Assembly (NCBI GenBank): GCA_031257655.1
Contig: JAIROF010000051.1
Span: forward strand, 1-23,025
Source of the DNA: Prevotellaceae bacterium
GTDB taxonomy: Bacteria > Bacteroidota > Bacteroidia > Bacteroidales > UBA932
DNA: 23,025 bases
Reading direction: 5' to 3'
Under the pieces are notes generated by a model. That model was given only the letters and a program-made list of their open reading frames with translations. It made no database searches and was not told where the DNA came from. Shown in pieces: positions 13,903 to 21,360 of the stretch; position 1 is the first letter of the stretch, and every line of letters begins with the position of its first letter. The translations under genes were made by a program, and so were the position numbers.

Positions 13903-15072
13903 ATGAAAACAAAAAAACTTTTTTCAGCAGTGGCGCTGGCTTGCGCAGTCGCAGGTCTTGCCACAGTAGGGTGCGCGAATAACAGTAGCACACGGAAAGC
14001 GAAGAGCGCCGGTGAAACGGTGCTGAACCTTTATGACACGAGCGGAGGCGTGGTGTGGACGGATACCGTCGCTAGTAATCCAGCCGGTTGCGGTACCGGT
14101 GGCTATTGGGACAGTACCTACACCACCCACCGGCTTGCCTTTGGCGAATTTGTCTTCGACCACGATGGCGGCGTATGGCCGGGTAGTACTATCAAGTACT
14201 GGGGTGGCTTCACTTTCGGGACTAACGGCGATACCTATTGCTACAGCGACACCTCTTATTGCAAGTGCTGCCGTCCGCCCGTTTGGTGCGACAGCACCGG
14301 AAGCGCAGGCTGGATAAACAACCAGTGGGGCGTGATAGCTGGCGCAGGATTGGACACCCTCAACTTTGAACCGCAAAAAGGTGCTCCCTACCTCATTGCC
14401 TTTGGCTCGGGTATCGACGTGTGGCTGAAAGACAGCGTTCCGTTCAAGCCGCTGGGAGTGTACATCTGCAACCACCCGTGGCCGTATTATGGAAATATCT
14501 ATGGAGACGGTTTCGCGCGCCCGCTGGACAACGTTGGCGACTATTTTGTGCTTATAATAGAAGGATTGGATGAAGATGGTGATGTCATTGGTACTGTAAC
14601 AGATACCTTAGCCAAGTATAACCCGAAAAACCCTGCTGCGCCAATACAACCGAAAACTTGGCATCAGGTAGTTTTAGATGAAGAAATAGCAAGACCTGTA
14701 CAAAATCTTCGCTTTTCGTTAGAAACTACAGATACTGGGCCGTATGGCCCCAACACCGCTTTCTACTTCTGCATGGATAAGCTCAAGGTAGATGTAGATA
14801 CGAAAGGTGTGGCAGGTAGCGTTACGGAAAAAACCGCTGTAAAGAAAACCGCTATCCAAAAGCCAAAGAAAAAAGATGTTGAAGAATTTGTCGACCATTT
14901 GACAGTGGGTAGCCACGTTGCAGGCGAAGCCGTTCTCTACAACGCGCAGGGACAGGTAGCCCTAAAAACGGTGCTGAAAGCAGGCAGCAATAAGCTTGAT
15001 ACAAAGAAGCTGCCGGCAGGTAAATACACAATGGTACATCACCATCGCGTTAAGCATTTTGTAAAAAAATAA
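13903..15072 (+). CDS. DUF4465 surface protein with T9SS-type C-terminal tail, probable corrinoid-locus component
   Basis: This 389-residue exported protein has a signal peptide ending LATVGC24, which could be a lipobox. The central domain has DUF4465 marks: WGGFTFGTNGD around residue 105, GDYFVLIIEGLDEDGDVIGTVTDTLAKYNP, WHQVVLDE and LETTDTGPYGPNTAFYFCMDKLKVD near 270-295 (parts). DUF4465 proteins commonly sit in Bacteroidota loci under cobalamin riboswitches beside btuB and btuG, so a role in extracellular corrinoid binding is likely but not shown here. After a Lys-rich linker, the last ~55 residues (GEAVLYNAQGQVAL, LDTKKLPAGKYTM, VKHFVKK) resemble a type A T9SS sorting domain and match the tail of the next gene. 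A lipobox with a T9SS tail would be an unusual combination. The stretch 14545-14920 is visibly richer in A+T than the rest. Confidence 0.8.
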   Translation: MKTKKLFSAVALACAVAGLATVGCANNSSTRKAKSAGETVLNLYDTSGGVVWTDTVASNPAGCGTGGYWDSTYTTHRLAFGEFVFDHDGGVWPGSTIKYWGGFTFGTNGDTYCYSDTSYCKCCRPPVWCDSTGSAGWINNQWGVIAGAGLDTLNFEPQKGAPYLIAFGSGIDVWLKDSVPFKPLGVYICNHPWPYYGNIYGDGFARPLDNVGDYFVLIIEGLDEDGDVIGTVTDTLAKYNPKNPAAPIQPKTWHQVVLDEEIARPVQNLRFSLETTDTGPYGPNTAFYFCMDKLKVDVDTKGVAGSVTEKTAVKKTAIQKPKKKDVEEFVDHLTVGSHVAGEAVLYNAQGQVALKTVLKAGSNKLDTKKLPAGKYTMVHHHRVKHFVKK

Positions 15073-15092
15073 GTATTAACCTCCTCTCTTTT

Positions 15093-15125
15093 ATGGCTCT
15101 CTGCTATCTTTGTGCAGAGAGCCAT
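15093..15125 (+). promoter_or_regulatory. Perfect 12-bp hairpin with a promoter-like loop between the DUF4465 and 1308-residue genes
   Basis: ATGGCTCTCTGC (15093-15104) and GCAGAGAGCCAT (15114-15125) form a perfect stem. The 9-base loop is TATCTTTGT, of which TATCTTTG is an exact -7 TAnnTTTG match. No -33 TTTG is seen at the right distance. It could be a terminator-like or processing hairpin between the two genes, a promoter, or both. Confidence 0.5.
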
Positions 15126-15153
15126 TTAGGGGGGAACAACACAGACGAAATTA

Positions 15154-18100
15154 ATGATAACGAAAACAAGGTTGGTTAAAATAATATTCCTGCTATCTAT
15201 AGCAGCTATTTTTTGCGGAAAAACATCCGCGCAGTGCGACTATTCGGATGATTTTATTACTCTACCGGATGCTACTCATACTTCGTTTACAAGTGAAGAG
15301 AATTTTAGGGCTAATGTATCTACTACCAATGGTTGGGTATGCCAGAATATTCAGTTAGTTAAAGGAGGCACTAAATTAGTTGCAAATTCATATAAAATTA
15401 TAGGCGCAAACAATAAAGCTGTTGTACTGAAAGGAAGAACAGGAATAGTAGGCTCTATTACTTCGCCAATGCTCAGCAATGGCTGTGATTCCATATCTTT
15501 GAGTTGCGCAGCAGTAGCCAGCAAAAAAGACATATTCTTGGAATTTAGCATAGAGCAAGAAGGAGTTGTTGTATGGAGAGATACACTTGATGAGAAATCA
15601 GTTAAGATGGACAATGTACTTAAATATGATAAAGGAAAAATCGGCATTACAGGAAAATTTACATTTAAGATAGAAACTGTTGCAAAAAGCACAGACAATC
15701 CTACTATTTGGAACATCTGCCTCACCGCCAACCCCACCAGCCTTTCCGCACCCACCGCAAGCGTCAGCGGGGCGCACCCAAAGGATGCGGCTGCGGGCAT
15801 CTACTGGGATGCGGCTACCGTGAGCCTCTCCCATTCGCTGGGCAGCGCCGCCATCTACTACACTACCGACGGCTCGGAGCCCAACCCCGCCTACGATTCG
15901 CTGCGCTACACCGCTCCGTTTGGGATTACCGCCTCCACGCAGGTGAAAGCCGTTGCCGTGCATGGGAGCCTGACCAGCCCAACGCTGGACAGCACGATAA
16001 CCGTTTCCCCCACCACCTTTAGCTTTATCGTTCCCAAAGACGCCTCCGTGTTTGTGGGAGCAAAGGACCAAACGGTGTTCGTAGCCGGGCACTACCTGAC
16101 AAAGCACTTCATCCCCTTCACCGAAAAGCAGCCCGCCTACGCGGTGGATACGCTCGACGGGGGGACGAAGAAGCAGGTGTTCTACGGCGTGAGCGGCGAG
16201 CACAACTACCGCGTGAGCATGCCCGGCAAGCTCACCCACGTGGGGAAGTTTAGCCCCACCGCTACCGGCAAAACGCTTGAGGTGACGCAGGCGCAGCTCG
16301 ACCTGCACAGCCCCAACCGCGTTGACCACGACGTGACCCACCACCTCGGGCGCAACCATGCGGACATTTACCTCAACGTCAACGCGGCGGGGCACCTCCG
16401 CATGGTAAAAGACAGCTCGTTTTACCTGATGAACATCCGCGTATGGCAGGCCATCAACACCGATACGGAAAACTACTTCATTGAGCCGGACTACCGCTAC
16501 TCCATCACCAACGAGCAGGGCGCGGAGGATAGCAGCGTGGTGGCCATCGCCCCCGACGGCACGCTGACCGCCGTAGGCGCCGGCACCGCCATTGTGCGCG
16601 TTACCTACGACGCCATGATGTGCGCCCACACCACCAACGTGGGCGACAACGGCGCGGCATTTTTCAGCGCCCTGTGGCCCGAAAACACCGGCGTGTTTGT
16701 GGTTACGGTCGATACGCTCAACGCGCCCGCCACCGGCGTCAGCAGCAACATGCGCGTAAACGACGAGTACTGGACCCCCGAAGACTCTGCCCGGAACTAT
16801 AAGTTCGTCGATGCGGAGGGCGACGTGTTCTACTACGAGGCCTCCACCGGCGGCTTCGACTTCACGTTCAAGCCCGAGGGCGTTGCCGCCGTCACGCTGG
16901 CGCAGCCCGCGCTGCTGGACAGCATCCTTTGGTACCCGAATGGATTTTCGTCCAACGGCGTTACCCCCCACCCCGACGGCAGCTACACCGTGCGCCTCGT
17001 GCACGGGCGAAACATCGTGAAGCTGACCAACGCCACCGGCGCATCGGAGTATCAGGTCATCAGCGCAAAGCCCGCTACGTGGACGGTGAGCGGAAATTCG
17101 GGCGCAAACAACCTGTTCAACCCCGGCGACACGATCTCCATCCTCTTTGGCACCCCCGGAAGCGATGGCGCGGGATACCCGCTCTACCACCCGCACAACA
17201 AGCTGTCGGGCATCTACAACATGAGCGCGGGCATTCAGTACCTTGGCTACCCAACGAATTTCCCGCTCATACTTGGCCCAAATCAGTACCACTTTGCCAG
17301 CCGTGCGCAGAAGTACAGCATCATCATTCCCGATGGCTATACCGGCGAGGAGGTGGCGCTCACCAGCGGCGTGATTAAGGTGCAGGGCTTTGGCAGCGCT
17401 TTCCCCGCGCACCGCAGCATCACGAAGGTAAACGGCGTGCCGCCCAACCTCAACGCCAGCGTCCGCACCAGCTACTTTGGCTCGGTGCCCAGCTTCTACC
17501 TCCGCCTCACCGACAACCCGAGTACGCCGCAAAACCTCACCGCCACGCCCGACGGCGAAACCGCCCTCAGCCTCGCGTGGGAGCCTTCGCGCGACAACGG
17601 CAGCGTTGTCGAATATGCGGTTTACGCCAACGGAGCCCTTAAGGAACTCGTTGCGGCAGCAGAAACAAGCTACGATCTCAAAGGGCTAACCCCCGGCACG
17701 CAGTACCTCATTGAGGTGGAAGCGACGGACAATGGAGGCCGCTCGTCGGCAAAGGCGCAGGCTACCGCCACCACGCTCGACGTCAACGCGCCCTCCGTGC
17801 CGACCGGTCTTGAGGTAGCGGAGCTGACGGAAACCACCGCCACCCTTGCATGGGAAGCGTCCACCGACAACTCCGGCGTGGTGGCAGGCTACATTGTTTA
17901 CCGAAACGGCGACAGCGTTGCGCAAGCCGTCGGCACAACCTGCACCCTCACGGGGCTGACCGTCGTCACCGCCTACCGCGTTGCCGTAGCGGCGGTGGAT
18001 GCGGCGGGCAACGTATCCGATACGTCGCTCATCAGCATCCTCACGCCCGACCAAACGCCGCCAAGCAAGCCGGGCAAGCCGAGGACGACCGGCGAAACGG

Positions 18101-19080
18101 CTACCTCTGTTAGCCTTTTGTGGTCAGCCGCCACCGACAACGTAGGCGTGGCGGGCTACCTCGTCACCCTCAACGGCGATTCGGTTACCTCCTGCACGCA
18201 AAACAGCGTCACCGTTAGCGACCTGCCCGCCGCCTACAACATCGGCATACAGGCGGTGGATGCTGCCGGCAACCGCTCGGAGGCCTCGTACTACAGCAAG
18301 GACAGCGAAGCGCCCAGCGCGCCCGCCGGCCTCGCCGTTGCGCCCACCGACAGCGCCATTGCCCTCTCGTGGGCAGCCTCCGCCGACAACCTCGGCGTAG
18401 TGGCGGGCTACGTGGTGTACCTCAGCGGCGATTCGGTGGGCTTTACCGCCGGCACGAGCTACGTCTTCACCGGCCTTACCGCCGCCACGGAGTACGCGCT
18501 CGCGGTGGCCGCCCTCGACCCGGCGGGCAACCGCTCGGCGCAGGCGCCGCTCACGGCGAGCACTACCGACCACGTTGCGCCCGGCACACCGTCGGGGCTG
18601 ACGGCCACGCCCGCCGAAACGAGCATCGCCCTGTCGTGGACAGCCTCCACCGACAACGCCGGCGTTGCGGGCTACGTGGTGTACCTCAGCGGCGATTCGG
18701 TAGGCTTTACCGCCAACACGAGCTACGCCTTCACCGGCCTTACCGCCGCCACGGAGTACGCGCTCGCGGTGGCAGCCTTCGACGCGGCGGGCAACCGCTC
18801 GGATACCGCACAGGTAGCGGCGAGCACTACCGCCTCCGCCCCCACCGGCGTGCGGCAGGTGGACAGGGAGAGCGCCATTGCCTACCCCAACCCCTTCTAC
18901 AGCTACCTTGTGGTGAAAGCCTCCGCCAAGGGCGAGGTCATCATCTACAATGCGCAAGGGCTGGTGGCGTTGCGGGCAAACGTTGGCGCTGGCGCCAACC
19001 GCATCAGCACCTCGGCGCTGCCGCAGGGCGTGTACATCCTCCGCTGCGGCGCGCTGACGCAGCTGCTGGTGAAGCATTGA
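15154..19080 (+). CDS. Multidomain T9SS-secreted surface protein of the corrinoid locus (Big_2-containing, five FN3 repeats)
   Basis: This 1308-residue protein has a signal peptide cut near KTSA-QCDYS. An uncharacterised N-terminal beta domain spans about 27-190. A chitobiase/HEX C-terminal-like module follows (IYYTTDGSEPNP at 234-245). A large central region (about 290-786; PKDASVFVGAKDQTVFVAG, NYFIEPDYRYSI, WPENTGVFVVTV, FYYEASTGGFDFTFKPEGVA, YNMSAGIQYLGYP) contains a Big_2-like stretch at 463-488. Five fibronectin type III repeats start at about 788, 878, 966, 1050 and 1139. A type A T9SS sorting tail runs from about 1243 (AIAYPNPFYSYLVVKA ... GVYILRCG). From memory of the family, the central region resembles large Big_2-containing surface proteins beside btuG in Bacteroides B12 loci, so a corrinoid-binding or docking role is a reasonable inference, not a demonstrated one. 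FN3 repeats probably form a stalk. The first ~560 bases are strikingly A+T-rich. Confidence 0.8.
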   Translation: MITKTRLVKIIFLLSIAAIFCGKTSAQCDYSDDFITLPDATHTSFTSEENFRANVSTTNGWVCQNIQLVKGGTKLVANSYKIIGANNKAVVLKGRTGIVGSITSPMLSNGCDSISLSCAAVASKKDIFLEFSIEQEGVVVWRDTLDEKSVKMDNVLKYDKGKIGITGKFTFKIETVAKSTDNPTIWNICLTANPTSLSAPTASVSGAHPKDAAAGIYWDAATVSLSHSLGSAAIYYTTDGSEPNPAYDSLRYTAPFGITASTQVKAVAVHGSLTSPTLDSTITVSPTTFSFIVPKDASVFVGAKDQTVFVAGHYLTKHFIPFTEKQPAYAVDTLDGGTKKQVFYGVSGEHNYRVSMPGKLTHVGKFSPTATGKTLEVTQAQLDLHSPNRVDHDVTHHLGRNHADIYLNVNAAGHLRMVKDSSFYLMNIRVWQAINTDTENYFIEPDYRYSITNEQGAEDSSVVAIAPDGTLTAVGAGTAIVRVTYDAMMCAHTTNVGDNGAAFFSALWPENTGVFVVTVDTLNAPATGVSSNMRVNDEYWTPEDSARNYKFVDAEGDVFYYEASTGGFDFTFKPEGVAAVTLAQPALLDSILWYPNGFSSNGVTPHPDGSYTVRLVHGRNIVKLTNATGASEYQVISAKPATWTVSGNSGANNLFNPGDTISILFGTPGSDGAGYPLYHPHNKLSGIYNMSAGIQYLGYPTNFPLILGPNQYHFASRAQKYSIIIPDGYTGEEVALTSGVIKVQGFGSAFPAHRSITKVNGVPPNLNASVRTSYFGSVPSFYLRLTDNPSTPQNLTATPDGETALSLAWEPSRDNGSVVEYAVYANGALKELVAAAETSYDLKGLTPGTQYLIEVEATDNGGRSSAKAQATATTLDVNAPSVPTGLEVAELTETTATLAWEASTDNSGVVAGYIVYRNGDSVAQAVGTTCTLTGLTVVTAYRVAVAAVDAAGNVSDTSLISILTPDQTPPSKPGKPRTTGETATSVSLLWSAATDNVGVAGYLVTLNGDSVTSCTQNSVTVSDLPAAYNIGIQAVDAAGNRSEASYYSKDSEAPSAPAGLAVAPTDSAIALSWAASADNLGVVAGYVVYLSGDSVGFTAGTSYVFTGLTAATEYALAVAALDPAGNRSAQAPLTASTTDHVAPGTPSGLTATPAETSIALSWTASTDNAGVAGYVVYLSGDSVGFTANTSYAFTGLTAATEYALAVAAFDAAGNRSDTAQVAASTTASAPTGVRQVDRESAIAYPNPFYSYLVVKASAKGEVIIYNAQGLVALRANVGAGANRISTSALPQGVYILRCGALTQLLVKH
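18403..18802 (+). repeat. Recently duplicated FN3-coding repeat
   Basis: Bases 18403-18538 and 18667-18802 are direct repeats of 136 bases with 7 differences, spaced exactly 264 bases (88 codons) apart; they encode parts of FN3 repeats 4 and 5. The other three FN3 repeats are much more divergent, so this is a recent internal duplication. Confidence 0.9.
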
Positions 19081-19083
19081 TCG

Positions 19084-19118
19084 TTAATGGTTAATGGTTA
19101 ACGGTTAATGGTTAATGG
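19084..19118. repeat. Heptanucleotide array (TTAATGG)n after the surface-protein gene
   Basis: Five 7-base units (one TTAACGG) begin 4 bases after the stop codon, matching the arrays at the ribD end and (inverted) at 10808. Confidence 0.9.
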
Positions 19119-19139
19119 GCTAACGCCCGCCGTATATGG

Positions 19140-19258
19140 TTTTACCCTATGCGGCAAAAATGCGCAAGGCCTTCAGCCTTACCAACGACGCTAATTGCAG
19201 CAGTTCGACGAGCCCTGAAGGGGCGACCTGCGTTCACAGCATAGGGTAAAACCCTATG
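19140..19258. mobile_element. Palindromic MITE-like element 4 (degenerate left end)
   Basis: It begins with GGTTTTACCCTATG (a decayed left hairpin), keeps AAGGCCTTCAGCCTT and AGCCCTGAAGGGGCGACCTG inside, and ends with an intact hairpin at 19240-19258. The interior differs from element 1 but has the same layout. Confidence 0.75.
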
Positions 19259-19345
19259 CTGCTTGCCAGCTGCGGCAATCGCATAAGGCGCTCGACGAGC
19301 CCTGAAGGGGCGACCTGCGTTCACAGCATAGGGTAAAACCCTATG
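19259..19345. repeat. Palindromic element 5 (tandem right-half copy)
   Basis: CTTGCCAGCTGCGGCAA, then AGCCCTGAAGGGGCGACCTG and the hairpin CATAGGGTAAAACCCTATG at 19327-19345. As with elements 1 and 2, a full element is followed by a right-half copy, so the two loci share the same composite plan. Confidence 0.85.
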
Positions 19346-19425
19346 CTGCGACGATGCGACGATGCGACGATGCGATAATGCGACGATGCAACGATGCGAT
19401 AATGCGACGTTGCGATAATGCCACC
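19343..19425. repeat. 8-bp tandem array right of element 5
   Basis: From the ATG at the hairpin end, after a short ATGCTGCGACG the units read ATGCGACG and ATGCGATA with variants, ending ATGCCACC. The unit differs from those of the other three arrays. Confidence 0.9.
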
Positions 19426-19432
19426 TTACGCG

Positions 19433-19466
19433 GAGAGCCGCAGAGAAAACAATCTCTGCGGCTCTC
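19433..19466. terminator. Likely bidirectional terminator between the surface-protein gene and recX
   Basis: A perfect 14-bp stem (GAGAGCCGCAGAGA / TCTCTGCGGCTCTC) encloses a 6-base AAACAA loop in the gap between two convergent genes. T-rich sequence follows on the plus strand only after a short gap (TGTGTATTTTG). Confidence 0.6.
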
Positions 19467-19505
19467 TGTGTATTTTGCGCGGTGGTATGCGCGTCGTGTG
19501 CGTCT

Positions 19506-19988
19506 CTACCGGGCAGCAATTTCGGCGGCTGTCTTCATCACCTCGTCATAGTCGTATCCGCGCGAAACCCCAAAGCGCACCAGCTTTGCAAACAGGTCGC
19601 CGGGCGATGCCGCCCGCGTTGCCTGCGCCTTCTTTTGCAGCGCCTTTGCGAGGGCGTCTTTTGGGCAAGCCGCGTCCGCTTCGCGCAAGGCGTCTTCGAC
19701 CAGATCGCTGCTAATCTTTTTTGCGAGCAGCGCCGCCCGTATCTTGTGCGCGCCCCAGCGCGAAAACCTTGCCTTATCGCGGGCAAACGCCGCAGCGTAT
19801 CGGGCGTCGTCCACAAACTTTTCTGCAACGAGCCGGCGCGCCACCTCCTCCACCTCCGCCGTGCTCAGGCCCCACGCGCGCATCTTCTTGCGCACATCCC
19901 ACAGGCATTTTTCCTGCGTAGCGCACAGGCGTTGCAGGCGCAGCAGCGCCTCTTTGTCGTCGATAGCCTTGTTGGGGGTAGATTTCAT
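19506..19988 (-). CDS. recX: Regulatory protein RecX
   Basis: This 160-residue all-helical RecX protein modulates RecA filaments in the cytoplasm. Family marks include an N-terminal ALLRLQRLCATQEKCLWDVRKKMRAWG repeat region (given in part), then VARRLVAEKFVDDARYAAAFARDKARFSRWGAHKIRAAL, the classic core with F-x-D-D-x-R-(Y/F)-A, then three-helix modules to SRGYDYDEVMKTA near the end. Its ATG overlaps the prmC stop in ATGA, so it is translated by coupling as the second gene of a prmC-recX operon. recA is not in the window. Confidence 0.9.
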   Translation of the reverse strand: MKSTPNKAIDDKEALLRLQRLCATQEKCLWDVRKKMRAWGLSTAEVEEVARRLVAEKFVDDARYAAAFARDKARFSRWGAHKIRAALLAKKISSDLVEDALREADAACPKDALAKALQKKAQATRAASPGDLFAKLVRFGVSRGYDYDEVMKTAAEIAAR

Positions 19989-20848
19989 CGTTTAGCCCTA
20001 ATCATTCGCGGTTTGCCGTTGACGTCGCTGCGCAGCGCTACGGACGGAAAGCCGCTGCGGATAAACACCTCCACGACCGCCTGCCCCAGCCGTTCGTTTA
20101 CCTCTACAAAAATTTCGCCCTTTTCGCGCAGCGCCGTTTGCGCCAGCTCCGCAATGGCGGAGTAAAATATCAGCGGGTTGCCGTCCTCCACAAACAGCGC
20201 CGCGTGCGGCTCGTAGCGCAGCACGTTGTCGTGCAGCTGCGCCTTTTCGCTCTCGCAAACGTACGGCGGGTTGCTGACGATGAAGTCGTACGCGGGCGTT
20301 GAGCAGCCGGCGCAGCGCAGCACGTCCCTTTTCTCAAAGCGCACCGTTGCGCCGTTGAGCCGCGCGTTTTTTCGGGCTACCGTTAGCGCCTCCTCCGAAA
20401 CATCCCATGCGCAGACCTCGGCGTCCGGCCGCCGCTTGGCAATCGCCACGGCAATGCAGCCGCTGCCCGTGCCCACGTCCAGCAGGCGCAGCGCGGCGCC
20501 TGCGTTGGCGTGCTGAAGCGTCCACTCCACCAGCTCCTCCGTTTCCGGGCGCGGAATCAGCACGCGCCCATCGACCCGGAGCTTCAACCCGCAAAATTCG
20601 GCGTAGCCCAGGATATGCTGAATCGGTCGCCCTTGCCGGAGCTGCGCCGCGGCGCTCAGCACCCGCTGCGCCTGCGCCGCCTCCACCGCTTGCTCCAGCG
20701 AAATGTAGAGCATTGCCGGGCTAATGCCCAAAACATCTTCGAGCAGCAGGTGGCAAATGGCCTGCGCCTCCCGCGCGGGGTAGAGGCCCGCGAGGCTTTG
20801 GCGGGTGTAGCGGAGAAGGTGTCCGATGGTGTGCGGCGAATGTTGCAT
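19985..20848 (-). CDS. prmC: Peptide chain release factor N5-glutamine methyltransferase PrmC (HemK)
   Basis: This 287-residue SAM-dependent enzyme methylates the Gln of the GGQ motif of release factors RF1 and RF2. Residues visible: an N-terminal helical domain with QHILGYAEF (from about 77), IPRPETEELVEW (98-109), the SAM-binding DVGTGSGCIAVAIAK (124-138), and the catalytic NPPY (193-196). The start is placed at the ATG ending at 20848; an upstream in-frame extension to 20992 would begin before the promoter and adds no family sequence. It overlaps recX by 4 bases. Confidence 0.93.
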   Translation of the reverse strand: MQHSPHTIGHLLRYTRQSLAGLYPAREAQAICHLLLEDVLGISPAMLYISLEQAVEAAQAQRVLSAAAQLRQGRPIQHILGYAEFCGLKLRVDGRVLIPRPETEELVEWTLQHANAGAALRLLDVGTGSGCIAVAIAKRRPDAEVCAWDVSEEALTVARKNARLNGATVRFEKRDVLRCAGCSTPAYDFIVSNPPYVCESEKAQLHDNVLRYEPHAALFVEDGNPLIFYSAIAELAQTALREKGEIFVEVNERLGQAVVEVFIRSGFPSVALRSDVNGKPRMIRAKR

Positions 20849-20873
20849 TGGCTGTGCGGCGATAGTTACCGCG

Positions 20874-20906
20874 CAAAGATACAAAATATCGCTGCCGGAC
20901 AGCAAA
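20874..20906 (-). promoter_or_regulatory. Consensus Bacteroidota promoter for prmC-recX
   Basis: On the minus strand TTTG (20903-20906), 21 bases, then TATCTTTG (20874-20881) match the TTTG-N19..21-TAnnTTTG pattern and lie 26 bases before the prmC ATG, which fixes that start. Confidence 0.75.
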
Positions 20907-21104
20907 AATTCATCCATTTCGGTTGGCAGGCGCCTCAGGGCGCCCGCGAAATTCTGTTGAAATGAGTATCTTTGCACGAAAATAGCGCGCATTTTCTCCG
21001 TGCGCCGTTGCGAAAATAGCGCATGTTACGCATATAGCTGTCTGAACTCGGATTTTTTTGATTTGAATGATTATTATGATTGATGGCGCATGGTGCGATG
21101 CTTC

Positions 21105-21195
21105 GCGCTGTAGAGACGCACGGCGTGCGTCTCACTGCGCATCGCGCTTCAGCATTTTTCGTCGCTGAGGCGCACGCCGTGCGTCTCTACAGCGC
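21105..21195. repeat. 29-bp inverted repeat in the prmC-ribD gap
   Basis: Arms at 21105-21133 and 21167-21195 are reverse complements with one mismatch, and each arm is itself nearly palindromic (GAGACGCAC GGC GTGCGTCTC). This is a dispersed-repeat type seen by experience in other Bacteroidota genomes. The rest of the 512-base gap holds an isolated plus-strand TATCTTTG (20967-20974) without a -33 element, and nothing else recognised apart from the tract at 21247. Confidence 0.85.
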
Positions 21196-21246
21196 CATTT
21201 CGTCGCCCTTTCGTCGTTGAGACGCTCTTTATGTGTAAAATAATAG

Positions 21247-21332
21247 CACAGAGGCTTCACAGAGGAGCACAGAGGAAACACAGAGAAAACACAGAGAAAA
21301 CGCAGAGGAAATACAGAGAAAACGCCGAGGAA
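21247..21332. repeat. Purine-rich degenerate minisatellite (CACAGAGGAAA type)
   Basis: Roughly 11-12-base units built on ACAGAGGAAA or ACAGAGAAAA recur about seven times and end 28 bases before the ribD start. The CACAGAG core is shared with the tail of the dispersed repeats at 6942, 10655 and 11378. Confidence 0.8.
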
Positions 21333-21360
21333 AACCGGCATCAGAAAGAAAAAAAACGAT

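Noticed and set aside
15598..17532. 644-codon minus-strand open frame opposite the large surface protein
   Set aside because: Val/Gly/His/Arg-biased shadow with no recognisable motif.
20967..20974. Plus-strand TATCTTTG as a ribD promoter
   Set aside because: There is no -33 element at a suitable distance and it lies almost 390 bases before ribD, beyond a strong inverted repeat.
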